A stretch of DNA of 64,000 nt, from contig NZ_FMYY01000015.1 in assembly GCF_900101595.1 (NCBI RefSeq), positions 92,344 through 156,343 on the forward strand. Direction: 5' to 3'. The notes under the pieces were generated by a model. The model was not told the DNA's origin. It made no database searches and was given only the letters and a program-made list of their open reading frames with translations. The position numbers and the translations under genes were made by a program. This DNA is from Paenibacillus sp. cl123 (lineage in GTDB: Bacteria; Bacillota; Bacilli; Paenibacillales; NBRC-103111). Shown piece after piece: positions 9,201 to 17,368 of this stretch; position 1 is the first letter of the stretch, and each line of letters starts with the position of its first letter.

Positions 9201-9691
9201 CAATTGAATTGCTAAAAGATGATGAGTTACTAAAAAATATGAGTGGCAATGCCAAGTCAATATGCTTATATTACGAACCCAATAAAATAATTGCCAAATG
9301 GAGAAAACTAATAAATGCCATTTTAGAGATGAGTGATTTCGAGCTGTCTCAACTTTTAAAAGATGAATTTATGTACCCCGTCAAGAATCAAGAATCCTTT
9401 ATTAGACAAGCTATCCAGGAATATGATAAATTTACTTCAAAAATACATTTTTACAGCAATATAAAACCCCAAAATGACAACCAAAATAGGGATAATACTG
9501 AAATTGTTTATTTAGCCACCAATAATAATATAGAGTTATATGAGCTAGAGATTGCAAGGATGCAAAAATCTTTATCCTGGAAAGTAACAAAGCCATTGCG
9601 ATTGTTTAGATTAACATTGAGATCGCTAAAAGAAAATGGATTAAAAAGTACCATCAAAAAAATAATTGTGAAAATCAAAAACAAGTTGTAA
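6221..9691 (+). CDS. Three-module glycosyltransferase (GT2-GT2-GT4)
   Basis: A very large transferase of 1156 residues from ATG 6221. Module 1 is a GT-A family-2 domain starting VSVVVAAYES with IDDGSKDNT and FVDSDDYLSE. Module 2 is a second GT2 domain starting near 7259 (LVSIIIPVYNGS, INDGSKDDG, WLSHDDLYT). Module 3 begins near 8220 as a GT4 GT-B domain (FLSGALTELGGLTKV, VAIGRFDDSQKGLEQL, and the EX7E segment HHEGFGLVVTETAFYGLP). A short helical, lysine-rich tail ends the protein. Three active sites in one chain suggest ordered addition of several residues of a repeat unit, or polymerisation with alternating linkages. ATG 6221 is preferred over an in-frame TTG at 6200; GGTGAGG at 6202-6208 lies somewhat far upstream. 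No frameshift is seen. Confidence 0.92.
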   Translation: MPKVSVVVAAYESERTIKKCIDSILNQTLSDIEIVVIDDGSKDNTLNILNDYKNKYSKIQVFSNNVNRGAGYTKNLGVSKCTGEYIGFVDSDDYLSEDYYKKMYDVIKKNNADIACVNIALVYPQFTQTSFLLENNTYVDFNQIKFNQKAEEIVLDGLIIAGHWSAASASNKLFKSELIKKYSFYEGACDDVPAVIPVIACANKIVYIPELFYNYVQSENSLERSLDYKNRIDVANSYALTLSKLAELKVSDEYAMLLFVQLCSYIETIRNIKDPSFSFKILMSICEIIKDLRFLQTDKNPYLKQLFITHTDYNSFYLVKFRRFLVDHDYASLEEFILRGEETKTMYNPLVSIIIPVYNGSNYMRDAIDSALYQTYNNIEVIVINDGSKDDGQTEKIALSYGDKIRYFRKENGGVASALNLGIEKMKGEYFSWLSHDDLYTNNKIENQIEILSKLEDKKTLVTGGYVVVNSSGEYLYDVDPLNNHMIEDLENTVYPLLRGAIHGCAILIHKSHFERVGIFNTNLPTTQDYDLFFRMLRGQKIHFHKGLHVKSRVHDQQDSRKLVNVHVEECNQLWINMMKELTYEEKCLIDGSEYSFYKNIYNFLKNVTLYEKAIIYSLSKFIETARDEMINNPKNTELLQDLLSCVGVTEKEYYVYRSEVTKTNNKKRIAFLSGALTELGGLTKVLLSVASMLSEHFDVFIINLFGEQLIGGYEYSDNIKILNYNTYVTTKDSENELAKRLKLYNIDLAVISHNCNEVFLRLYPVLRMYNIKTIAWNHEFYFLPHIKEELYKDIPSRTKYLEEADVAIWLNSFSANIYALLNSNAAILPNPVTISHLNENEMVEIEKRPKNLVAIGRFDDSQKGLEQLLYAFAEVLKEIPSTKLYIVGSYDLSQPTSTNRNLSYNKLIRNLDIPDTKIIFTGWIKDITPYLNSSCVHLAPSHHEGFGLVVTETAFYGLPSIIFEGSGMDDIVSDGESGFIVPMDDFSAMAEKAIELLKDDELLKNMSGNAKSICLYYEPNKIIAKWRKLINAILEMSDFELSQLLKDEFMYPVKNQESFIRQAIQEYDKFTSKIHFYSNIKPQNDNQNRDNTEIVYLATNNNIELYELEIARMQKSLSWKVTKPLRLFRLTLRSLKENGLKSTIKKIIVKIKNKL

Positions 9692-9905
9692 ATGTAAAAA
9701 AATTGAGGTGAATCAAGTATAAGCCTTAATAAAAGTAGAGCTTCTTCGAATTTTATACATCAACGAATTTAATCATGAAATAGAGTTTTCCAAAAGCATA
9801 AATTCTATCTAATACAGTTTGCTTTCAGAAACGCATAATCTATGTCAATTAGCTAGGTAGGTTAAGTTACAGAAAATACTATGAATTGCGAAAGGAAACA
9901 ATTAA

Positions 9906-11021
9906 ATGAATGATATTAGAAATGTTATTTGGACAGAACCGGAAGAATTCCTTCAAAAAGGAATTGAACGGATTATTGAAGTAGATGTACTTTTGGATAT
10001 CGGGTGTGGTATTGTGCCACATGACGATTATATATTGCCCAAAGTTTACATTTGCTGCGAGCCATATCAAGAGTATATAGAGATCCTGAATGAAAAAATC
10101 GATAAGAAAACAAATACTATTTTTGTAGTATTAAACTATGATTGGGAGGCAGTTGTCAATCATTTTGCTGATGAATCAGTTGACACCGTTTTTTTACTGG
10201 ATGTTATCGAACATCTTGATAAAGAAACTGGAAAACAATTATTAGCAAGGACAGAACGAATTGCAAGAAAACAAATTGTGATCTTTACTCCACTTGGATT
10301 TGTTGAGAATGAAACTATGCAGGACGGAAAAGATGCTTGGGGCTTGAATGGTGCGGAGTGGCAAAAGCATAGATCAGGATGGGTTCCAGAAGAATTTGAT
10401 GGTACTTGGGACATTGTTGCTTGCGAAAATTTTCATTCGCATAATAATATTGGTCAGAAACTTGAAGAGCCGTTTGGAGCTTTTTGGGCAATAAAAAATA
10501 AAAAGTTAAGTGACACAACTTGGCCGTCACTTATTAACAACAAAGAGAACCTAGTACCAAGCATTATGGGGAGAGTAGATCAAGTAATTCAGCTTTTAAA
10601 AGCAGAAAACGTCAGTTTATATAATCAGAAATTAAATTGTGAAAAAGAAAATTTTGATTTATCTCAGGAATTATTACTAGAAAAAAATCAGAGTTTGACG
10701 AAAGATCAAATGATTACTTCACTACAAGATACTCTCGCTGAATCAAAAGAAAATATTGCGGCATTAAAAGATGATATTACAACATTAAAAGATAATATTT
10801 CTGTACAAAGCGATAATGTTATTCGCCTTGGTTTAGAAAAAGATAAGTTGGAAAAAGAGAAGGTGAAAACACTCCAAGATTTAGAAGTGCTTAATATGGA
10901 GAAACAGAATTTAATGATAGAAAAGTTGAAATTAGAAGAAAGATGTTCAACTCTAGAACATGAAATTAATGCATTCAGACATAGATATCGGTTTTTAGAA
11001 CGATTTAGGGGGAAACAATAA
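9906..11021 (+). CDS. SAM-dependent methyltransferase with C-terminal coiled coil
   Basis: The first 200 or so residues form a class I SAM methyltransferase: LLDIGCG (motif I), FLLDVIEHLDKETG (the DVIEHL post-motif) and QIVIFTPLGF. Roughly residues 215-355 form a charged, leucine-rich heptad-like coiled coil (many Lys/Glu/Leu/Asn, e.g. ALKDDITTLKDNISVQSDN), and the protein ends in a basic FRHRYRFLERFRGK tail. Methyl capping of a growing glycan linked to a rigid coiled coil is the architecture of chain-length regulators such as E. coli WbdD, which also have a kinase domain not present here. That role is inference. The gene stands about 215 bases after the giant glycosyltransferase. GAAAGGA at 9890-9896 precedes the ATG. 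Confidence 0.85.
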   Translation: MNDIRNVIWTEPEEFLQKGIERIIEVDVLLDIGCGIVPHDDYILPKVYICCEPYQEYIEILNEKIDKKTNTIFVVLNYDWEAVVNHFADESVDTVFLLDVIEHLDKETGKQLLARTERIARKQIVIFTPLGFVENETMQDGKDAWGLNGAEWQKHRSGWVPEEFDGTWDIVACENFHSHNNIGQKLEEPFGAFWAIKNKKLSDTTWPSLINNKENLVPSIMGRVDQVIQLLKAENVSLYNQKLNCEKENFDLSQELLLEKNQSLTKDQMITSLQDTLAESKENIAALKDDITTLKDNISVQSDNVIRLGLEKDKLEKEKVKTLQDLEVLNMEKQNLMIEKLKLEERCSTLEHEINAFRHRYRFLERFRGKQ

Positions 11022-11136
11022 CTTTCTTGAAAACCAAAGACGCTTACTCATAATTCAAGGCACTGTTCCCTTTGGAATGTAGCAGTTAGCTATGCGTAGC
11101 CGATCCTGAATGTACGTGCGTATCTTGGGATGATCG

Positions 11137-11375
11137 GTTTTCTGTCAAAACTATGCGCTGTTCGAACGTCTATGGCCTGCCATTGCCGTTGTATGGAGAC
11201 GGTAGAATATGCTAGATGAGATGTATCTAGAATCACTGCAGCGCGATTGCTCTCGTTCTTCATAAAAGTAGATGGCGATGTTTATAACATCGGGAGCAAC
11301 AACGAGCGAACGAATATGTAAATTGTGAAGACGATCCTTTATGAGCTTGGCAAGGATTTACTGAAGGACGTACAT
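11137..11375 (+). pseudogene. Remnant of dTDP-glucose 4,6-dehydratase (rfbB/rmlB)
   Basis: Translation in shifting frames gives SVKTMRCSNVYG (about 11141-11176) then LPLYGDGR, and after a gap VYNIGSNNERTNM (11280-11318), an in-frame TAA (11319-11321) and IVKTILYELGKD. These match the conserved C-terminal half of RmlB in order (VNITRCSNNYG, LPVYGDGLNVRDW, YNIGGNNERTN, IVKTIL). Only this part is left, with frameshifts and a stop, so it is a dead fragment. It suggests that the polysaccharide locus once made a dTDP-6-deoxyhexose such as rhamnose. No intact rml gene is seen nearby. Confidence 0.75.
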
Positions 11376-11947
11376 GGAAAGGTGGTATTTTCCAACCTAA
11401 GCTGTGGAATTAGCCAAATTCCTCTTAGCGCTGTTGTATCGCAAAGTAAATGATCACACAAAATCCAAGAATCATGCCACAAATAGCTTCAGCGTATACA
11501 TTGTTTCTTAAATAATAGCAGAGACTGTATTATAGATGTGAATATAACATTTTTAACAGTTATACAGTAACCCTTTAATCGATGTGGTCGGGTCGAATTC
11601 GTTTCATACCGATATACCGAAAACAATGGCTTCGCAGGTGTTCACAATCAAGGGACTCGCAAGATATCGAGCGATTACTTCCTGATTTTTCCACGAATGT
11701 TGATCTGATGTCGGACTATAACTTTGTTCAGACGCAGGCGAACCCCATGAAGAAGGAGCCTTAACGCGACAGCGCGGCAGGGCTTCCCTTGTTCAAGGTG
11801 GCACACTTTATGGTTGACAGTGCTGGGCTCATGATTATGAAGACTCGGAGGCATTTAACCGAGGGCATACCAGTCTCATGATGATCAAAATGATGGTCAA
11901 AAATGAAATGCCGTCCTACTATGAAAGCTTATGATGCCGCTGATGGG
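11376..11947. other. Unassigned decayed stretch between rmlB remnant and IS256
   Basis: About 570 bases without a supportable gene. A 60-codon open frame at 11582-11764 has no ribosome binding site, and I could not match its translation to a family. The stretch after it reads as short broken frames. The context, with decayed genes on both sides, suggests it is also pseudogene material, but its origin is unknown. Confidence 0.4.
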
Positions 11948-11955
11948 TCTGTAAT

Positions 11956-11983
11956 GGGTCTGTCAAGAATTTTGTGTAAACTC
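11956..11983. repeat. IS256 terminal inverted repeat, left
   Basis: The left end begins GGGTCTGTCAAGAATTTT and ends GTAAACTC. It is an imperfect match to the reverse complement of 13279-13306, defining one boundary of the element. Confidence 0.75.
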
Positions 11984-12012
11984 ATTTAGGGTATCCCCCC
12001 CTAGGGGGGGAG

Positions 12013-13233
12013 TCAGCGAAGGTGCTGCCCGACGCGGTCCGGGAAAAAGACGGGGAGTTGGAGCAGCATCTGTCCCCAGTTCTGGACGCGGCCAGTCCAC
12101 TTCCGGATCACGTCCATGGTCGAGAGATAGAGCATTTTGAGCAGTGCCTCATCGGAGGGAAAGATGCTCTTGCCCTTGGTCACCTTGCGTAGTTGCCGAT
12201 GGTAGCTCTCGATGATGTTCGTGGTGTAGATGAACTTGCGGATTTCCGGCGGATACTTGAAGAAGGTGGAGAGCTCTGACCAGTTGCTGCGCCAGGAGCG
12301 CACAATGAGCGGATACTTCGTACCCCAGACCTCTTCAAAGCGATCGAGTTCCACGACTGCGGCTTCCTCCGTGGCGGCCTTGTAAATCGGTTTCAGATCG
12401 GCGGTGACCTTCTTGAGATCCTTGTAAGATACATAGCGCGTCGAATTCCGGATCTGGTGGATGATACACTTCTGGATTTCGGTTTGGGGATAACAAGCCG
12501 TGATCGCCTGGGTGAATCCGGTCAGGTTATCCACACACGTGATCAGGATGTCTTGAACGCCGCGATTCTTCAATTCGTTTAAGACGATCAGCCAGAACTT
12601 CGCCGACTCGTTCTCGCCAATCCACATGCCCAGTACGTCCTTGTTCCCGTCCAGATCAATGCCGATCACCATGTACGCCGCTTTGTTCACAATCGCGCCG
12701 TCCTGCTTGACTTTAAAGTGGATAGCGTCCAGAAATACGACGGCGTATACGCTCTGCAGCGGCCGATTCTGCCATTCTTTGATAAGCGGAACGATCTTGT
12801 TCGTGACATTGGAGATGAGGGTCGGCGACACCTCAATGCCGTACAGCTGTTGCAGATGATCCTGGATCTCCCGCGTGCTGACGCCTTTGGCGTAAAGGGC
12901 CACAATTTGGTCTTCAATGCCGGTGACATTCGATTGATGCTTCTTCACGACCAGCGGCTCGAAGGCGCCTTCCCGGTCACGAGGAACGGCAATCTCCTGC
13001 TCGCCGTATTCGCTGGTGACCGTTTTCCGGCTCTTGCCGTTGCGGCTGTTCGTCGTCTGTTTGCTTTTCGCGTCATGCTTCTCATAGCCCAGATGCGTAT
13101 CTATTTCTGCTTCCAGCATCTCCTACAGCGTCTCGGCAAACAGATTTTTCAACGCATTTTGGGCATTCTGCGCCGTCACCAACTGGTTCTCTTTGGTAAA
13201 CGCCCGCAGCTGCTCTTTTGTCCATACTCCCAT
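12013..13233 (-). pseudogene. IS256-family transposase, interrupted by one amber codon
   Basis: A full-length IS256 (Mutator-type) transposase of 406 codons can be read from ATG at 13233 (MGVWTKEQLRAFTKENQ) preceded by GGGGAG. Codon 37 is TAG (13125-13123), where the family normally has Gln (LQEMLEAEIDTHLGYEKHD). The rest is intact, including the DDE residues in VVFLDAIHFKVK, ITCVDNLTGF and NIIESYHRQLRKVTKG. A frame beginning at Met 13119 gives 368 residues without a good ribosome binding site. The single nonsense change makes it probably silent, though readthrough, suppression or internal initiation cannot be excluded. Confidence 0.85.
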
Positions 13234-13278
13234 GTGTGCTCCCCAACCTTTCCTCTTATTCCATTGTATTGGTTTTGG

Positions 13279-13306
13279 GAGTTTACGCAATTTATTTTAC
13301 AGACTC
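13279..13306. repeat. IS256 terminal inverted repeat, right
   Basis: Reads GAGTTTAC...ACAGACTC on the + strand, the inverted copy of the left end with several mismatches in the middle. It is followed immediately by the candidate target duplication. Confidence 0.75.
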
Positions 13307-13312
13307 TGTAAT

Positions 13313-13988
13313 AGCTACTTTCGGTTATCCCCTAATAAGCCAACATTAGCTTTTTGGCACTTGGTTGGGGTTTATTGGAAACCTTCAGTCGATCAAAGCA
13401 AAGGGGTACGATCAAGCAACGAACGCCATTCCTGCTATCCTCTAAAAAACGGTAGATTGAATAACAGAAGCTGCCCATCAGCTGCTTTAGAAACCAGCTG
13501 TTAGTTAGTGTTTCAATTTCTCGTAAAATTTTCTCTTGAGCCTGACTTCTGCTCTCCTATCGTGGGATCGGTTCGAATCGCTTGGCTAGACATAGGTATG
13601 CATCTAATCCCTCATAACATCGCTAAACAGTTCTTTTGATTGTCATCGTAAGTACATTTATAGTCAAGAGCGTCATCTCTGGATTCGGCAAATAATTGTA
13701 AGTAATCGTTATCAAACGCACGATTCCATTCCACTCATCCTACCACCTCATACGCTATTGCCATAGTATATGATTCTAAATGCTCTTTGTAAAATGTCTA
13801 CGATTCTCTCTTTTTTCATAGATTCATGGTATAATAATTGTCGAGATTACAAGGGAAGGGTGCTTGCGCTAGAACTCAACATGATTTTCGTAAACTACAA
13901 TAATAAAAAACTCACGCAGCTAGCCCCTAATCCACTTGACACTTTTTAACCACTTCAGTAACACTTAAACTACTGGAGGGAAGTATCT
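13313..13988. other. Non-coding or decayed stretch between two insertion sequences
   Basis: About 675 bases in which I find no supportable gene, RNA or repeat. All frames are short and lack ribosome binding sites. It lies between the IS256 element and the IS3 remnant and is probably decayed DNA. Confidence 0.4.
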
Positions 13989-15035
13989 ATGAAAAGACGG
14001 TTTAGGTGCCCAGTTCAAGTAAAGAAGGAGTTTGTAGTGGAGGTACTGTCCGGTTACTGTACAGAGGTGTGAGCCCGCACGGTATGTCTCCTAAAACCTT
14101 AAGCAACTGGATCCGCCAGTATCAGGATGAGGTGAGTAATCTCATGACGAAAAATCGTGACGAAACAGAAAAACTCAAGCAGGATGCCCAAGCTTCAGGA
14201 GCTTCAAACGTAGTACAACAAATCTGTAAAATTGTTAGGCGAGAAAGAATTATAAAACACCATCCTTCGAAATTTAGTTAAAAATAATTACCCAGATGGA
14301 AATGGCTTACTATTGGATCGACCTAGGCTATCCGGTTCGTACGGTATTGCGTATCTGTGGAGTGTCTCGTTCAACTTATCACTATGCCTCAAGCACTCAG
14401 AACGTCAGCAGCCGGTGAGCAGCTGCTCACCCATCCCAGGGTATTCCCGCGACTAGTTAGATAACCGAATTAAGGGATATTTAAGACGCCTTATCCGCGG
14501 TCCTTATACAGCGTTTGGCTATCGGAAATTGACGATCTTGTTACGGCGAAAATACGGATTAATCAGAAGGTGTATCGGCTCTGCAAGGAGATAGGCATCC
14601 TTACCCAGTAGCGAGAAGCCACAAATCCTGTGCCCAAGAAGGTTGGCAAACAACCGGGTGGTTGTCGGCCCCAACCAACAAGACAGCTGGATATTAAATA
14701 TGGCTATGCATGTAGAGTACCATCGAGGTAAGCTTGCAGCATTCATAACATTCTGCTGACCGTTCGAAAGGGGCTACTGAACGACAATTGCGCAAGAAGA
14801 CAAACTGGTCATTCGAACCGATACCGGCCCTCAATTTATTAGTAAGGCCTTCTATGCCTTTTGTGAGAAGGCTGGCATCGGGCACGAACGGATTCCCAAT
14901 CAGACGCCGAAGCGTAATTGTTTCGAGAACTATGAGGAAACCTTTAAAACGAAGTAGATCGGTTTAACCGCTATTTATAATAATGACCGCATTCATGGTA
15001 GTCTTAGAGACTGGCCACCTAGAGAATGCCTCCGG
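13989..15035 (+). pseudogene. Degenerate IS3-family element (orfA and orfB remnants)
   Basis: OrfA is recognisable from ATG 13989 (MKRRFRCPVQVKKEFVVEVL), and after a frameshift continues in another frame as GMSPKTLSNWIRQYQDEV, an HTH_Tnp_1 type DNA-binding segment, with a leucine-zipper-like remainder. OrfB follows as broken pieces: MAYYWIDLGYPVRTVLRICG and SRSTYHYASS, then GPYTAFGYRKLT with KVYRLCKEIGIL, then the integrase core TDTGPQFISKAFYAFCEKAG and a tail IYNNDRIHGSLRDWPP. Many stops and frameshifts show that it is dead. No clear terminal repeats were found. Confidence 0.8.
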
Positions 15036-15159
15036 ATGGTGTCCGCAGGAACGATAATACCATAACAAATTGCGCTACAATGCAATATCTCAAGACTGAA
15101 CGTGGCTTGTGTCCAGACTAGGGGTTAACCCGTTTTCGTCGCATATAACGTACGAATAT
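15036..15159. other. Short decayed junction before the glycosyltransferase remnant
   Basis: No gene or element end is recognised here. It probably contains the lost right end of the IS3 element and the missing N-terminal part of the glycosyltransferase pseudogene. Confidence 0.3.
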
Positions 15160-15770
15160 GGAGTGATTCCGGTCGATAACGTAGCGTACGGCTTTTCCAA
15201 GACAAAATTAAAGGGATAAAGGCATCGAGAGAAAGATATATATATTAACAATAAATTCTGAAACGGCCGTGCACCTGGGTACGCTTGATATGATGCTCTG
15301 TTCACGGACCAACACCCTGAGGTCGGAGCAATTGGCTGCAAATTGTTTTTCCGGATGGATCGCTGGACAACGCGTGTAAGCACGGGTTGCGTCGGCTTCA
15401 ACTTATTATGCGTTCGGATTATTAAAACTTTTTCTTCGGTCCTTCGTTAGAATTAATATTAGATGAGTTACTTGGATCCGCTTAAGGCGTGCCCATTTTA
15501 GCTGCCTAGTCGGTGTGTTCATGCTGGTGAGAGGGGCGGTCATCGAGCTTGTTGGGATGCTGAATGAAGATTTCTTATGAAGAGCGAGGATATTGGGCCG
15601 GATCAAACAGGTCGGTTGGGTGAGTGATTACTATCCCCGAACGAGTATCTTTCAGTCATAGGGCGCGGCAGTACCCGCAAGCCTTCCTTAATCAATTATT
15701 AGTTCCGTGGGGCCATGATTCTGTTCCATTCTCGCAGCACAATCTTGGGTCGCTAATACTAATGTTTACC
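15160..15770 (+). pseudogene. Remnant of a family-2 (rhamnosyltransferase-like) glycosyltransferase
   Basis: Pieces of a GT2 protein can be read in order across several frames: NVAYGFSKTKLKG, GIKASRERYIYILTINSE, DQHPEVGAIGCKLFF (from 15307), then VFMLVRGAVIELVGMLNEDF (from 15515), RIKQVGWVSDYYPRTSI, and a final FRGAMILFHS. The order and spacing match WbbL-type rhamnosyltransferases (NxGFSxGNN, NSDT, HPxVGAIGCKL, the DEDFF metal and substrate loop, RIKQAGW, EFHRAM). Stops and frameshifts interrupt every piece. With the rmlB remnant, this points to a lost rhamnose-related branch of the locus. Confidence 0.75.
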
Positions 15771-15835
15771 GGCGGGGTTGGCGTGAATTTCCTGTTTTGA
15801 AATTGCATCAAATTAAGATTCGCGAGGTGAATGAA

Positions 15836-17242
15836 TTGGTTCGCCAAAGTCAAGGATTTCTGTCTCAGATGTATGTTTTGGTTGATTTTACGGTGATCCA
15901 AGCGATCTTCTTACTCTCCTGGTGGTTGAAGTTTAAGAGCGGGTGGATACCGTTCGATACTCCCATTTCAATAAAGAATTACCTGCTGTGGAGTTGCGTT
16001 TATGGAATTATTGCTGTGGGAATAAGCTATTATACAAACTTTTACACTTCCAAGCGTAAGAAGCAGTTCTCCTACGAAGTATTTAAGATCATTCAGATTC
16101 ATGTGGCCAGTCTGTTAATACTGTTGGGTATCTTATTCGTGTTCAAGGAAGTTCATGTATCGCGATCGTACTTGCTGCTCTTTCTGATAAATAACATTCT
16201 TGCGACTAGCTTTTATCGCTATGTGGTAAAGTCATCGCTTAGACATTTGCGTCAGAGGGGCTATAACAAGCAGTTCATTCTGATCCTTGGAGCGGGAACC
16301 TTGGGGAGGCAATTTTATGAGAATCTGCAGCAGCATCCGGATCTCGGGTTTGAAGTCGCTGGATTTCTGGATGACCATCAACTCGAGCATGGGCTAGAGC
16401 ATAAGCACTATAGTCCTATCGTGGGAACAATCGATGATTTAGAGGGCCTGATGGACTCGATGTTGATCGATGAGGTTGTGATAGCTCTTCCCCTTGAGGC
16501 GCATGCCAAGTTCGGCAAAATCATCAACACCTGCGAAAAAGCCGGCGTGAAGACGCTGATTATTCCCGACTACTTCGATTTCCTGCCATCAAGGCCGTAC
16601 TTCGATAATTTTGCGGGCATGCCGCTCATCAACGTCCGGGATATTCCGCTCGACGAGATGCGCAACCGGTTCTTTAAACGGCTGTTCGATATAGCGTTCT
16701 CTTTGGCGGCCATTATTATGACTTCGCCGTTATTGATTCTGATTGCCCTAGGGATCAAGTTCACGTCGCCGGGACCGGTCATTTTCAAGCAGGAACGTGT
16801 CGGGTTGAACAGACGGCATTTTATGATGTACAAGTTTCGTTCGATGCGCGTCCAAAGTGAAGACAGCTCCGATACGAAATGGACGACGGAGAACGATCCG
16901 CGCAAGACCAAATTCGGCTCGTTTCTCCGGAAGACGAGTTTGGATGAGCTGCCGCAGTTTTTCAATGTGCTGTTCGGGCATATGAGTGTGGTGGGACCGC
17001 GGCCGGAGCGGCCGTATTTCGTGGATCAATTCAAGGAAGAGATTCCGAAGTATATGGTGAAGCATCATATTCGTCCGGGAATTACGGGCTGGGCTCAGTC
17101 CAACGGGCTTCGTGGCGATACGTCGATTGAGGACCGGATTAAGTACGATATTTTCTACATTGAAAATTGGACTTTTCTTTTCGATATCCGCATCATTTGG
17201 AAGACCATTGTCAATGGCTTTATCAATAAAAATGCTTACTGA
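15836..17242 (+). CDS. Undecaprenyl-phosphate sugar-phosphate transferase (WbaP/EPS family)
   Basis: A polyisoprenyl-phosphate hexose-1-phosphate transferase, which starts glycan assembly by moving a sugar phosphate from a UDP-sugar to undecaprenyl phosphate at the membrane. The N-terminal half has several hydrophobic segments and a Rossmann-like CoA_binding_3 region with ILGAGTLGRQFYENL. The C-terminal catalytic domain begins KRLFDIAFSLAAIIMTSPLL and contains FKQERVGLN, YKFRSM, LRKTSLDELPQFFNV, MSVVGPRPE and PGITGWAQ. I prefer the TTG at 15836 because GAGGTGA (15824-15830) lies five bases before it; the longer frame begins at TTG 15797 without a clear site. The 5' half looks more AT-rich than the 3' half. 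It follows decayed DNA and ends in a terminator, so it forms its own unit. Confidence 0.9.
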   Translation: MVRQSQGFLSQMYVLVDFTVIQAIFLLSWWLKFKSGWIPFDTPISIKNYLLWSCVYGIIAVGISYYTNFYTSKRKKQFSYEVFKIIQIHVASLLILLGILFVFKEVHVSRSYLLLFLINNILATSFYRYVVKSSLRHLRQRGYNKQFILILGAGTLGRQFYENLQQHPDLGFEVAGFLDDHQLEHGLEHKHYSPIVGTIDDLEGLMDSMLIDEVVIALPLEAHAKFGKIINTCEKAGVKTLIIPDYFDFLPSRPYFDNFAGMPLINVRDIPLDEMRNRFFKRLFDIAFSLAAIIMTSPLLILIALGIKFTSPGPVIFKQERVGLNRRHFMMYKFRSMRVQSEDSSDTKWTTENDPRKTKFGSFLRKTSLDELPQFFNVLFGHMSVVGPRPERPYFVDQFKEEIPKYMVKHHIRPGITGWAQSNGLRGDTSIEDRIKYDIFYIENWTFLFDIRIIWKTIVNGFINKNAY

Positions 17243-17273
17243 CTCCTATAGCCTATTGGTTATAGGAGTTTTT
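17243..17273 (+). terminator. Rho-independent terminator after sugar transferase
   Basis: An eight-pair stem, ctcctata (17243-17250) with tataggag (17261-17268), encloses a ten-base loop and runs straight into a T tract. It lies just after the stop codon at 17242. Confidence 0.9.
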
Positions 17274-17368
17274 AGTTCCAGGTCCAACCTTGTCTGCATA
17301 ATCGAACAACCCCCCACATAGACATGTTATCAGATGCAAATTGATAATGGCGTGGAGGGATGAAGGCT

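Larger units (their letters stand above)
11948..13312. mobile_element. IS256-family insertion sequence with target-site repeat
   Basis: The element body is about 11956-13306 and carries one transposase gene on the minus strand. Imperfect terminal inverted repeats are visible: the left end GGGTCTGTCAAGAATTTTGT (from 11956) and the reverse complement of the right end GAGTCTGTAAAATAAATTGC (from 13306) continue into a shared GTAAACTC. The 8-base sequence tctgtaat occurs directly outside the element at 11948-11955 and again at 13305-13312, a candidate target duplication of the length usual for IS256. The exact right boundary is uncertain by two bases. The element interrupts already decayed DNA. 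Confidence 0.85.

Noticed and set aside
9692..9905. A regulatory RNA between the giant glycosyltransferase and the methyltransferase
   Set aside because: The 214 AT-rich bases show no stable hairpin with T tract and no known riboswitch pattern.
11582..11764. A 60-codon frame as a gene
   Set aside because: It has no ribosome binding site and no recognised homology, and lies in decayed DNA next to pseudogenes.
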